Origin: Sphaerisporangium album
GTDB lineage: Bacteria > Actinomycetota > Actinomycetes > Streptosporangiales > Streptosporangiaceae
Length of the DNA stretch: 51,189 bases
Assembly (NCBI RefSeq): GCF_003323745.1
Contig: NZ_QOIL01000025.1
Location: forward strand, 1-51,189
Direction of reading: 5' to 3'
Positions 34,583 through 42,961 of this stretch are shown one piece after another. The notes below the pieces were generated by a model. That model was not told where the DNA came from and ran no database searches. It saw nothing but the letters and a program-made list of their open reading frames with translations. Made by a program: the position numbers and the translations under genes. Positions within the stretch are counted from its first letter, which is position 1, and every line of letters starts with the position of its first letter.

Positions 34583-35577
34583 TGCTGCTCGACCCCGGCA
34601 TGAACCTGACCCTGCGCCCGATGCGCTACCCGGAGTTCTACGAGCGGTACCGGGCCGCGATCCGCAACACCTGGACGGTCGAGGAGGTCGACCTCCAGTC
34701 CGACCTCGCCGACCTGGCCAAGCTCGGCGCGGGGGAGCGGCACCTGATCAACCGGCTGGTGGCCTTCTTCGCCACCGGCGACTCGATCGTGGCCAACAAC
34801 CTCGTGCTGAACCTCTACCAGCACGTCAACGCCCCCGAGGCGCGGCTGTACCTGTCGCGGCAGCTCTTCGAGGAGGCCGTGCACGTGCAGTTCTACCTGA
34901 CGCTGCTGGACACCTACCTGCCCGACCACGACGAGCGGGCCAAGGCGTTCGCGGCGGTCGAGCACATCCCGTCCATCAGGGACAAGGCCGAGTTCTGCTT
35001 CCGCTGGATCGACTCGATCAACGGGCTGAGCCGCCTGGAGACGCGGGACGACCGCCGGGCGTTCCTGCTCAACCTGATCTGCTTCGCCGCGTGCATCGAG
35101 GGGTTGTTCTTCTACGGCGCCTTCGCGTACGTGTACTGGCTGCGCTCGCGCGGGCTGCTCGGCGGGCTGGCGACGGGGACGAACTGGGTGTTCCGCGACG
35201 AGTCCATGCACATGGAGTTCGCGTTCTCGGTCGTGGACACCGTGCGCGCCGAGGAGCCGGACCTCTTCGACGACGAGCTGGGCGACCAGGTGACCCGGAT
35301 GGTCGAGGAGGCGGTGGCGGCCGAGCTGGCGTTCGCCCGCGACCTGTGCGGCGACGGCCTGGCGGGGATGAGCGCCGAGCGCATGCGCGAGTACCTGGAG
35401 TACGTCGCCGACCGGCGCCTGGCCCGGCTCGGGCTGGCGGTGCGGTACGGGACGGCCAACCCGTTCGCCTTCATGGAGCTCCAGGACGTGCAGGAGCTGG
35501 CGAACTTCTTCGAACGGCGGGTCTCCGCCTACCAGGTGGCGGTGGAGGGCAGCGTCAGCTTCGACGAGGCCTTCTGA
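34582..35577 (+). CDS. nrdB: Ribonucleoside-diphosphate reductase, beta subunit (class Ia)
   Basis: The 331-residue radical-generating subunit carries the di-iron ligands Asp67 (FFATGDSIV), Glu98 and His101 (FEEAVHVQFY), Glu173 (CIEGLFF), Glu207 and His210 (RDESMHMEF), and the radical tyrosine Tyr105 four residues after His101. ATG 34582 overlaps the nrdA stop; GTG codons at 34573 and 34579 are less likely. The tyrosine indicates a conventional class Ia enzyme, not a radical-less class Ic type. No nrdS-type regulator follows. Confidence 0.95.
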   Translation: MLLDPGMNLTLRPMRYPEFYERYRAAIRNTWTVEEVDLQSDLADLAKLGAGERHLINRLVAFFATGDSIVANNLVLNLYQHVNAPEARLYLSRQLFEEAVHVQFYLTLLDTYLPDHDERAKAFAAVEHIPSIRDKAEFCFRWIDSINGLSRLETRDDRRAFLLNLICFAACIEGLFFYGAFAYVYWLRSRGLLGGLATGTNWVFRDESMHMEFAFSVVDTVRAEEPDLFDDELGDQVTRMVEEAVAAELAFARDLCGDGLAGMSAERMREYLEYVADRRLARLGLAVRYGTANPFAFMELQDVQELANFFERRVSAYQVAVEGSVSFDEAF

Positions 35578-35798
35578 CCCTCGTCCCACGCCGTTTCTCC
35601 GAGGCGGCCGGCCGTCCCGCAGCCGCCTTGTGATCCTTGTCACTCTATTTCTAGATTCATGGCCGGATGTCTGGTTATGGATCGCCCGAGCCGGCGCGTG
35701 GCCCCCGCGGCCCACGCCGGTGGCGGGCACCCGCGACGCCGGGATTTACGCCTTTCGCCTGCACACGATAAGAAAGGACGACGAAAGGGGCACTGTCG

Positions 35799-37019
35799 GT
35801 GTCGTCGGTAGCAAGCTGGATACTTCTGGTGGTCGTGGTGCTCGCCGCGATCGTCGCGGTCGAGTTGGTCAGACGGGTGCTGCGGTCCCGTCACGTCAAC
35901 GGACGGTTCTCCCTCGCGGGCCCGCTGGTCCAGCGCTGCACGTGGCCGAGCTTCGCGACCGCGGCCCTGGTCGCGTTCAACACCGTGTACGCGCCGAACA
36001 TGTTCGGGAAGCAGAACACCTCCGGGACCCCGGACGCGCCCTCGACCACGACCGCCGCCGTGGTCGAGCAGGCCGTCACCCTCCTGCTCATCGCCTGCGT
36101 CGCCTGGCTGGTCATCCAGGCCGCGTACGCGGTGACGGACGTGGTGCTGGCGAGGCTCAGCACGGTCGAGGGGGAGGGGAACCGCAGGGCGCGGCGCATC
36201 CGCACCCAGATCGCGCTCGTCCGCCGCGTCGCCGCCGCCGTGATCATCATCGTGGACATGGGCGCCATGCTGTTCAGCTTCCCTGCCGTCCGCGCGCTCG
36301 GCGCCGGGCTGCTGGCCTCGGCGGGCATCGCGGGCGTGGTCGCGGGCATCGCCGCCCAGTCCACGCTGAGCAACCTCATCGCCGGGCTCCAGCTCGCCTT
36401 CAGCGACGCCATCCGCCTCGACGACGCCGTCGTGGTCGGCGGCGAGTGGGGCCGCATAGAGGAACTGACCCTCACCTACGTCGTCGTGCGGCTGTGGGAC
36501 GAGCGGCGGCTCATCCTGCCGGTCTCCTACTTCACCACGACGCCGTTCGAGAACTGGACCCGCTACGAGAGCCGCGTCATCGGGCACGTCCTGCTGTACG
36601 TCGACTGGTCGGTGCCCGTGGACGAGCTGCGGGCCGAGCTGTACCGCCGCCTGCGCGACCACCCCCTGTGGGACCAGAAGGACTGGACCATCCAGGTCAC
36701 CGACGTCCAGCCCAACGGCCTGGTCGAGCTGCGGGCCCTGATGAGCGCCTCGGACGCGCCGAGCGTGTGGGACCTGAAGTGCGACATGCGCGAGCACCTG
36801 GTGGCCTACGTTCGCGACCACTACCCCGAGGCGCTGCCCCGCCTGCGCGTGGAGGACTTCCCGCCCGCCGGGCGCGGCGACGGATCCGCCCCCGGGGCGG
36901 ACGGGTCCGCCGCGAAACCGGGAAGGTCCCCCGTACGCGCCGGCGCCCTGCGGCCGCCCGGCGGTCCGTACCCCGACGACACCCCCGACTCCCAGGCCGA
37001 CGGCGGCCCGGTGCGCTGA
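35799..37019 (+). CDS. MscS-family mechanosensitive ion channel
   Basis: The 406-residue protein has an N-terminal helix (VASWILLVVVVLAAIVAVELV), two further helices near 45-60 and 80-105, and the pore/MscS core: ALGAGLLASAGIAGVVAGIAAQSTLSNLIAGLQLAFSDAIRLDD in segments, then EWGRIEELTLTYVVVRLWDERRLILPVSYFTTTPFENWTR. The Gly/Ala pattern of the pore helix is characteristic. A ~60-residue proline-rich tail ends the protein. It protects cells from hypo-osmotic shock. It ends nine bases from the convergent next gene. Confidence 0.93.
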   Translation: MSSVASWILLVVVVLAAIVAVELVRRVLRSRHVNGRFSLAGPLVQRCTWPSFATAALVAFNTVYAPNMFGKQNTSGTPDAPSTTTAAVVEQAVTLLLIACVAWLVIQAAYAVTDVVLARLSTVEGEGNRRARRIRTQIALVRRVAAAVIIIVDMGAMLFSFPAVRALGAGLLASAGIAGVVAGIAAQSTLSNLIAGLQLAFSDAIRLDDAVVVGGEWGRIEELTLTYVVVRLWDERRLILPVSYFTTTPFENWTRYESRVIGHVLLYVDWSVPVDELRAELYRRLRDHPLWDQKDWTIQVTDVQPNGLVELRALMSASDAPSVWDLKCDMREHLVAYVRDHYPEALPRLRVEDFPPAGRGDGSAPGADGSAAKPGRSPVRAGALRPPGGPYPDDTPDSQADGGPVR

Positions 37020-37028
37020 GCCGGCGGG

Positions 37029-38594
37029 TCAGTTCTGCTGCGGGCGCAGGAGGCGGGTGGCACCGGCGATGAGCGCCGTGGCGAGGATCCACCCCGACGC
37101 GATGAGGATGTTCGCCAGCCACTGCGTCCAGCCCACCGGCTCCCAGGCGGCCCGCTGCTCGAAGACGCTCACCGGGACCAGCAGGTCGAGGGTGTAGGGG
37201 AAGGAGTGGAAGACGCGCCGCTCGTCCAGGCCGACCTGCGCCGGGGGGTTGAGCGTGAACACCACCGTCCCGACGGCGAGCAGCAGCCCGAACCACACCC
37301 CCGCCAGCCACGCGCGGTGCCCGTACCCGACGGCCACGTCCAGCGCGTAGCCGCCGACCCTGCCGGGCATGTCCAGGGTGGCGCGCCGGGCCCGCTGCTT
37401 GGCGAGCAGGACGGCGCGGGCGTCCGCGTCGTGGCCGATCCTGCGGTACCACGCGGCGAGCTGCTCGTAGGGCTGCGGCCGGTAGCCCGCGGGGTCGCGT
37501 CCCAGCCAGGACAGGCGCTCGGCCAGGGGAGTTCCGCCTCGCAGCGACTCGAAGGTGAGCCCGTTGAGCTCCACGCCGCCGGGGTAGGCGCCCGGGGAGT
37601 CGAGGAGGACGCCGATCCGGGAGTAGCCCAGGTTGACCCTGCCGCTCACCGACGCGGGGGTGAGGATCAGCTCGTCGACCTGCATGTGGCTGAGGTGGAG
37701 GCAACGGCCGGGGGCGCTGAGCACCGCCCGGTCGAACGACAGCACCCCCGCCACCCGGGCGCCGCGCAGCCGTACGGTGCCCTCGGCGGTGAAGCCGGCG
37801 CTGAGCTCGGCGCTGGACGCCTGCATGTGATCGGCGTAGATCGCGTGCTTTCCTGTGCCCTTGATCACCGCTCGCTCTAGGTACAGGCCGCTGTTGAAGC
37901 GGGCGCCGATCATCCGCAGCCCGCCGTTGGTGCGCAGGTCACGGCAGAAGGCGCCGCCGTCCACGGTCAGGCCGCCCGCCCACAGCGCCCAGTGGTCCTG
38001 GTCCCACCCGCGCTCGCGCCGCTCCGCCTCGCTGAACGGGCGGCGGACGTCCTCCTTGTCGCTCTCCGAGGCTCCGAGGGGGACCGGCGCGTTCAGTGTG
38101 GCCCGCGCCAGCCGCAACTGGCCGGTGATGTGGGCGTTGTCGAGCCATACCCCGGCACGCACCGTGCAGGCGTCCAGCTCCAGCAGCCCGTCCACCGTGC
38201 ACCGGGCCGCCCGGATCCGGTAGATGTCGCAGCCGCGGAACCGCAGGCCCTTGGCGGTGCTGTCGGTCAGCGAGACGATGCCCGGCAGGTGGCAGTTGTG
38301 CAGATGCAGCTTGGTGGTGAGCGACGCGTCGGACAGGTTGAGTTCGCCCGCTATGCGCGCCCCGGCGAGCCGCAGCCCCGCGACCTGCCCCGGTCCGGCG
38401 GGGTTCGCCCCGAGCATCAGCGCGGCGACGACCTCGGCGCGCACCGTGCGATGCCGGCCCCACGTGGAGCCCTTCGCCGGGTCGTCGGTCTCGGGGTCGC
38501 CGGTGCGCAGGTCGACCCAGGCTCCGGAGGGATAGGCGTCCCAGACCCGGCGTTCCGCAGGGGTCAGCCGCCAGAACGGCCGTGATCTCCGCAC
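37029..38594 (-). CDS. Beta-helix-like protein with C-terminal membrane segments
   Basis: The 521-residue protein has a long solenoid-like region (residues ~60-340) of short strand repeats, such as LRLAGARIAGELNLSDASL, LRFRGCDIYRIRAARCTVDGL and VRLRGARVAGVLSFDRAVL, resembling pentapeptide or right-handed beta-helix proteins. After a helical linker (PQPYEQLAAWYRRIGHDADARAVLLAKQ in segments) come two or three membrane helices (AWLAGVWFGLLLAVGTVVFTL, WLANILIASGWILATALIAGATRL). Related actinomycete genes are often labelled membrane-associated oxidoreductase without evidence. GTG 38594 is preceded by TAGAGT at leaderless spacing. Confidence 0.75.
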   Translation of the reverse strand: MRRSRPFWRLTPAERRVWDAYPSGAWVDLRTGDPETDDPAKGSTWGRHRTVRAEVVAALMLGANPAGPGQVAGLRLAGARIAGELNLSDASLTTKLHLHNCHLPGIVSLTDSTAKGLRFRGCDIYRIRAARCTVDGLLELDACTVRAGVWLDNAHITGQLRLARATLNAPVPLGASESDKEDVRRPFSEAERRERGWDQDHWALWAGGLTVDGGAFCRDLRTNGGLRMIGARFNSGLYLERAVIKGTGKHAIYADHMQASSAELSAGFTAEGTVRLRGARVAGVLSFDRAVLSAPGRCLHLSHMQVDELILTPASVSGRVNLGYSRIGVLLDSPGAYPGGVELNGLTFESLRGGTPLAERLSWLGRDPAGYRPQPYEQLAAWYRRIGHDADARAVLLAKQRARRATLDMPGRVGGYALDVAVGYGHRAWLAGVWFGLLLAVGTVVFTLNPPAQVGLDERRVFHSFPYTLDLLVPVSVFEQRAAWEPVGWTQWLANILIASGWILATALIAGATRLLRPQQN

Positions 38595-38601
38595 ATTGGG
38601 G

Positions 38602-38607
38602 ACTCTA
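38602..38607 (-). promoter_or_regulatory. -10 element (TAGAGT) for a leaderless gene
   Basis: TAGAGT on the minus strand lies seven bases from GTG 38594, with no ribosome site between. Confidence 0.45.
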
Positions 38608-38720
38608 GCGTGAGATATCCCGCCCGGTCCGGCCTTGATCGGTTTCCCACCCGCGCCGATTCCTCGCCGCTCCCGCCGATCCTCCCACGCCCGCCGGGCA
38701 CGGGATGACGTACGGGAACG

Positions 38721-39035
38721 TCAGTCGCGCTCGATGTGCATGGCCCGCTCCTCGGCGGACAGGTCGCCGTCGTCCGCGCCGACCTCCTGCGCCCACTCCT
38801 CGGACTCCACGTCGGGGTGCGCGCCCTCGTCCGGGGCGACGAAGCGGTACTCGTCGCGCGGCGTGCGGGAGCGCTCCGGGGCCTCCTGCCACACCCGGCG
38901 CGAGATGCCGTCGCGCTCGTCGGGAGCGTCCTCGACGATCTCGTGACCGATGGGCAGGTTGTCGGTCCATTCCTCGATCTGGGTCAACTGTTCGTCATCG
39001 CCCATGTTGTCGGGCCCGCGTGTCGTCTCGGTCAT
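38721..39035 (-). CDS. Acidic small protein, DUF5709-like
   Basis: The 104-residue product is strongly acidic and probably disordered at its start. Its middle and end (ERSRTPRDEYRFVAPDEGAHPD, SEEWAQEVGADDGDLSAEERAMHIE) resemble DUF5709 proteins found across actinomycetes. No membrane segment or cysteine is present. Function unknown. It lies between the beta-helix gene and glgC, all on the minus strand but with separate gaps. Confidence 0.75.
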   Translation of the reverse strand: MTETTRGPDNMGDDEQLTQIEEWTDNLPIGHEIVEDAPDERDGISRRVWQEAPERSRTPRDEYRFVAPDEGAHPDVESEEWAQEVGADDGDLSAEERAMHIERD

Positions 39036-39126
39036 ACCTAAGGCCCTACCCCCGAACGGTCATGTGTTGCCCATCGGCCGCCATGCTATCGGGCAACGCC
39101 TGCTAGATCCTGGATCGGGCGGGGGG

Positions 39127-40359
39127 CTACCTCTCGACGATCTCGTTCTTGCCGATCACGACCACGCCCTCGCGGGTCACGGCGAAGCGCGAGCGGTCGT
39201 ACTCGACGTCCAGGCCGATGCGCGCGCCGTCCGGGATGACCACGTTCTTGTCGATGATCGCGCGCCGCACGACGGCGCCCCGGCCGATCTTGACCCCTCC
39301 CATGAGCACCGAGTCCTCCACCTGGGAGTGGGAGTGCAGGACGACCCCCGGCGACAGGATCGACCGGGAGGCCATGCCGCCGGAGACGATCACGCCGGGG
39401 GACACCAGCGAGTCGATCGCGCGCCCGACCCGGTCGCCGTCGTTGTGCACGAACTTGGCCGGCGGGTGCGGGTCGTGGCCGGTGTAGATCGGCCAGCGGT
39501 CGTTGTAGAGGTTGAACACCGGGTGCACCGACACCAGGTCCATGTGCGCGTCGTAATAGGCGTCGAGCGTCCCGACGTCGCGCCAGTAGCCGCGGTCGCG
39601 CTCGGTGGAGCCGGGGACGACGTTGTGCGCGAAGTCGTACACCTCGGCGCCGCCGGACTTCACGAACATCGGGATGATGTTGCCGCCCAGGTCGTGTTTG
39701 CTGCTCGGGTCCAGCGCGTCCTCGCGCAGCGCGTCGATCATGGCCTGCGTCCTGAAGACGTAGTTGCCCATCGAGGCGTAGACCTGGTCGGGGGCGTCCG
39801 GCAGGCCCACGGCGTCGGTGGGCTTCTCGCGGAACGCGACGATGCGGTGCCCGGCCGGGTCGGTCTCGATCACCCCGAACTGGTCGGCGAGGGACAGCGG
39901 CTGGCGGATGGCGGCCACCGTCACGTCCGCGCCGGAGTCGATGTGCTGGTCCACCATCTGGCGCGGGTCCATGCGGTAGATGTGGTCGGCGCCGAAGACG
40001 ATGCAGTGCTCGGGCAGCTCGTCGTAGATCAGGTTGAGGTTCTGGAACAGCGCGTCGGCGGACCCGGCGAACCAGCGCGGGCCGAGCCGTTGCTGGGCGG
40101 GCACCGGCGTCACGTAGTTGCCGAGCATGGTGGACATGCGCCACGTCCGCGAGACATGCCGGTCGAGGCTGTGGCTCTTGTACTGGGTGAGGACGACCAT
40201 CCTGAGGAAACCGCCGTTGGCCAGGTTCGACAGGACGAAGTCGACCAGGCGGTAGATCCCGCCGAAGGGCACCGCGGGCTTGGCGCGGTCGGCGGTCAGC
40301 GGCATCAGGCGCTTGCCCTCGCCACCGGCCAGCACGATCGCGAGGATTCTCGTCGTCAT
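39127..40359 (-). CDS. glgC: Glucose-1-phosphate adenylyltransferase
   Basis: The 410-residue enzyme makes ADP-glucose from glucose-1-phosphate and ATP. It has the nucleotidyltransferase start [32 protein letters not shown] (in two parts), the substrate segment [34 protein letters not shown] and a C-terminal left-handed beta-helix ([23 protein letters not shown] in part). It diverges from glgM with 68 bases between; a TAACGT box seven bases before ATG suggests a leaderless transcript. Confidence 0.96.
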   Translation of the reverse strand: MTTRILAIVLAGGEGKRLMPLTADRAKPAVPFGGIYRLVDFVLSNLANGGFLRMVVLTQYKSHSLDRHVSRTWRMSTMLGNYVTPVPAQQRLGPRWFAGSADALFQNLNLIYDELPEHCIVFGADHIYRMDPRQMVDQHIDSGADVTVAAIRQPLSLADQFGVIETDPAGHRIVAFREKPTDAVGLPDAPDQVYASMGNYVFRTQAMIDALREDALDPSSKHDLGGNIIPMFVKSGGAEVYDFAHNVVPGSTERDRGYWRDVGTLDAYYDAHMDLVSVHPVFNLYNDRWPIYTGHDPHPPAKFVHNDGDRVGRAIDSLVSPGVIVSGGMASRSILSPGVVLHSHSQVEDSVLMGGVKIGRGAVVRRAIIDKNVVIPDGARIGLDVEYDRSRFAVTREGVVVIGKNEIVER

Positions 40360-40366
40360 AGCACCG

Positions 40367-40372
40367 ACGTTA
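40367..40372 (-). promoter_or_regulatory. -10 element (TAACGT) for leaderless glgC
   Basis: TAACGT on the minus strand is seven bases from ATG 40359. No Shine-Dalgarno sequence is present. Confidence 0.45.
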
Positions 40373-40415
40373 CCCGGCTTTTCCCTGCTAAACCCGACGA
40401 AACACCGTCGAACGC

Positions 40416-40421
40416 TAAGGT
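40416..40421 (+). promoter_or_regulatory. -10 element (TAAGGT) for leaderless glgM
   Basis: TAAGGT is six bases from ATG 40428 with no ribosome site. It faces away from the glgC promoter in the same 68-base gap. Confidence 0.45.
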
Positions 40422-40427
40422 CGAGTC

Positions 40428-41603
40428 ATGCGAGTCGATCTCCTGACCCGAGAATACCCGCCGGAGGTCTACGGCGGGGCCGGAGTCCATGTGGAATACC
40501 TTGCCAGGGAGCTGCGGAACCTGGCCGACGTGCGGGTACGCTGCTTCGGCGCCCCCCGGCGGGAGCCCGGGGTGCACGCCTACCCCGTTCCGGACGGCCT
40601 GGCGGGCGCGAACGCGGCGCTGCAGGTGCTCGGCGTCGACCTGGAGATCGCGGCGGCCTGCGCGGGCGCGGACCTGGTCCACAGCCACACCTGGTACGCC
40701 AACTTCGCCGGCCACACCGCCAAGATGCTGCACGGCGTCCCGCACGTCGTCACCACGCACAGCCTGGAGCCGCTGCGCCCGTGGAAGGCCGAACAGCTCG
40801 GCGGCGGGTACACCCTGTCCTCCTGGGCCGAGCGGACGGCGCTCCTGGCCGCCGACGCGGTGATCGCCGTGTCGGAGGGCATGCGGCGCGACGTGCTGAC
40901 CTGCTACCCCGAGATCGCGCCCGAGCGCGTCACCGTGATCCACAATGGTATCGACACCGGCCAGTACGCGCCCGACCCCGGCACGGAGGTCCTGCTCCGG
41001 CACGGCATCGACCCCGCGCGTCCGTACGTCGTCTTCGTCGGCCGCATCACCCGCCAGAAGGGGCTCGTCCACCTGCTGCGCGCCGCCCGCGCGTTCGACC
41101 CCGCGGCGCAGCTCGTGCTGTGCGCGGGCGCCCCCGACACGCCGGAGATCGCCGCCGAGGTCACCGGCCTGGTGGACGAGCTGCGGGCGAGCCGTGCCGG
41201 GGTGGTGTGGATCTCCGAGATGCTGCCGAGGCCGGAGGTCATCCAGATCCTCACGCACGCGACCGTGTTCGTCTGCCCGTCGGTGTACGAGCCGATGGGC
41301 ATCGTGAACCTGGAGGCCATGGCCTGCGAGACCGCCGTCGTGGCGACCGCGACCGGGGGGATCCCCGAGGTGGTGGCCGACGGCGAGACCGGGCTGCTCG
41401 TCCCCATCGACCAGGGTGCCGACGGCGAGCCCCACGACCCGGAGGCGTTCGCCGCGGCCATGGCCAGGGGAGTGAACACCCTGCTCGCCGACCCCGCCAA
41501 GGCCGCCGGGATGGGGTCGGCCGGCCGCCGCCGCGCCGTGGAGCACTTCTCCTGGCCCGCCATCGCCGCGCGCACCCGGGAGCTGTACGCGTCCCTGGTG
41601 TGA
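40428..41603 (+). CDS. glgM: GT4 glycosyltransferase GlgM (alpha-maltose-1-phosphate synthase; formerly GlgA)
   Basis: The 391-residue GT-B fold enzyme begins VDLLTREYPPEVYGGAGVHVEYLARELRNL and has VHSHTWYANFAG, the donor-site YVVFVGRITRQKGLVHLL and the E-x7-E motif in VYEPMGIVNLEAMACETAVVAT. Actinobacterial enzymes of this type, divergent from glgC as here and in mycobacteria, use ADP-glucose to make maltose-1-phosphate for the GlgE pathway, although many are annotated glgA. The neighbour arrangement supports this assignment; glycogen synthase activity is the alternative. Confidence 0.92.
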   Translation: MRVDLLTREYPPEVYGGAGVHVEYLARELRNLADVRVRCFGAPRREPGVHAYPVPDGLAGANAALQVLGVDLEIAAACAGADLVHSHTWYANFAGHTAKMLHGVPHVVTTHSLEPLRPWKAEQLGGGYTLSSWAERTALLAADAVIAVSEGMRRDVLTCYPEIAPERVTVIHNGIDTGQYAPDPGTEVLLRHGIDPARPYVVFVGRITRQKGLVHLLRAARAFDPAAQLVLCAGAPDTPEIAAEVTGLVDELRASRAGVVWISEMLPRPEVIQILTHATVFVCPSVYEPMGIVNLEAMACETAVVATATGGIPEVVADGETGLLVPIDQGADGEPHDPEAFAAAMARGVNTLLADPAKAAGMGSAGRRRAVEHFSWPAIAARTRELYASLV

Positions 41604-41665
41604 CCCCGCGCGACGTTGAGGGGATGGGCGGCAACAAAACCGGTGGCCGGCGCGTCCAACGAGGC

Positions 41666-42241
41666 ATGAGAAGCAAGAACGTGGCGCGTCTCGCGCTGGC
41701 CGCCGGGGTGGCGGCCGCCGCGCTGAGCGCGTCGGGGGTTACGGCGGCGGGGGCTTCGACGGCGAAGACGTCGGCGTCTGGGGCCTCGGTGGCGAGCGTT
41801 TCCCAGGCGCAGGTGGGGCCTGGGCGGTGTCACACCTCGGCGCTCGCCGCGCGTGCCGGGCGGGTGGACGCCGGGGCGGGGCAGCGCTACGCGCCCGTGG
41901 TCCTGACGAACAGGTCGTCCCGGACCTGCTGGGTGTACGGGTACGTCGGCCTGATCATGATCGACGGCCGGGGGGACGTGCTGCGCACCAGGACGCGCAG
42001 GGACGGCACCACACCGCGCAAGGTCACGCTGCGGCCCCGGGCGTCGGCGTACACGACCCTGCACTGGACCGAGGTCAGGTCCGGGCGCGAGACCGCCTGC
42101 CCGGCGTCGGCCCGCCTGATCATCCTGCCGCCGGACGAGGTCGGCACCCACCTGGAGATCCCGTTCAGGGCGGCCCCCTGCGACGACGGACGGCTGGACG
42201 TGTCCCCGCTGGCGGCCGGGCGTCGGGGGCCGGCTCGGTAG
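41666..42241 (+). CDS. Secreted DUF4232 protein
   Basis: The 191-residue protein has a signal peptide (MRSKNVARLALAAGVAAAAL, cleavage near AGAST) and a DUF4232 domain: CHTSALAARAG, YAPVVLTNRSSRTCWVYGYVGLIMID and TLHWTEV, with four cysteines expected to form disulfides. An in-frame ATG at 41624 would add 14 residues and seems less natural before a signal peptide. Function unknown; probably a cell-surface or exported protein. Confidence 0.83.
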   Translation: MRSKNVARLALAAGVAAAALSASGVTAAGASTAKTSASGASVASVSQAQVGPGRCHTSALAARAGRVDAGAGQRYAPVVLTNRSSRTCWVYGYVGLIMIDGRGDVLRTRTRRDGTTPRKVTLRPRASAYTTLHWTEVRSGRETACPASARLIILPPDEVGTHLEIPFRAAPCDDGRLDVSPLAAGRRGPAR

Positions 42242-42244
42242 ACT
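42239..42244 (+). promoter_or_regulatory. -10 element (TAGACT) for leaderless pgeF
   Basis: TAGACT overlaps the TAG stop of the DUF4232 gene and ends six bases before GTG 42251. No ribosome site lies between. Confidence 0.5.
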
Positions 42245-42250
42245 GGCGGC

Positions 42251-42961
42251 GTGCTCGCGATCGATCGGGTCAGGATGGCCTTCACCGACCGCCACGGGGG
42301 AGTCAGCTCGGGGCCGTACGGCACGCGTAACCTCGGCGGGTCGGTGGGGGACGACCCCGCCGCCGTGGCCGAGAACCGGGCACTGACCGCCCGGGGCTTC
42401 GGGCTCGATCCCGGCGGCGTGGTGTTCATGCGGCAGGTGCACGGCCGGGACGTGAGCTACGTGACCGGGCCGTTCGGGGCCGATCCCCCCTCGCTCGACG
42501 GGGTCTTCACCGACAGGCCGGGGCTGGGGCTGGCCGTGCTGGCCGCCGACTGCGCGCCCGTCCTGGTCGCCGACCCCGTCCTCGGGATGGTCGGCGGCGC
42601 GCACTCCGGCCGGGTGGGCACGGCGGCCGGCGTGGTGAGCGCGCTGGTGGAGGCGATGCGGGCGCACGGCGCGGGCGACCTGGTCGCGATGGTCGGCCCG
42701 CTCGCCTGCGGTTCCTGCTACGAGGTGTCCGGCGAGCTGCGCGAGGAGGTCTGCGCGGTGGTTCCCGAGGCGTGGTCGTCCACCCCCACGGGCGCCCCGG
42801 CCCTGGACCTGCGGGCCGGGATCTCGGCCCAGCTCGCGCGGGCCGGGGTGGACGACGTCCGGCACGACGACCGGTGCACGATCGAGACCGCCGACCTGTT
42901 CTCTCATCGCCGCGAGAGGCTGACCGGCAGGTTCGCCGGGTACGTCTGGCTCACCGGCTGA
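42251..42961 (+). CDS. pgeF: YfiH/PgeF family protein (laccase-domain purine nucleoside enzyme)
   Basis: The 236-residue protein has the family zinc ligands in FMRQVHGRDVSYV, VLAADCAPVLVADP and GGAHSGRVGTAAGVV, and the C-terminal PLACGSCYEVSGELREEV. Characterised members act on purine nucleosides (phosphorylase/deaminase) and some edit peptidoglycan precursors; older annotations call them polyphenol oxidases. In most actinomycetes this gene follows ftsZ; here it is alone. Its 3' end overlaps the convergent acyltransferase gene by 58 bases. Confidence 0.9.
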   Translation: MLAIDRVRMAFTDRHGGVSSGPYGTRNLGGSVGDDPAAVAENRALTARGFGLDPGGVVFMRQVHGRDVSYVTGPFGADPPSLDGVFTDRPGLGLAVLAADCAPVLVADPVLGMVGGAHSGRVGTAAGVVSALVEAMRAHGAGDLVAMVGPLACGSCYEVSGELREEVCAVVPEAWSSTPTGAPALDLRAGISAQLARAGVDDVRHDDRCTIETADLFSHRRERLTGRFAGYVWLTG

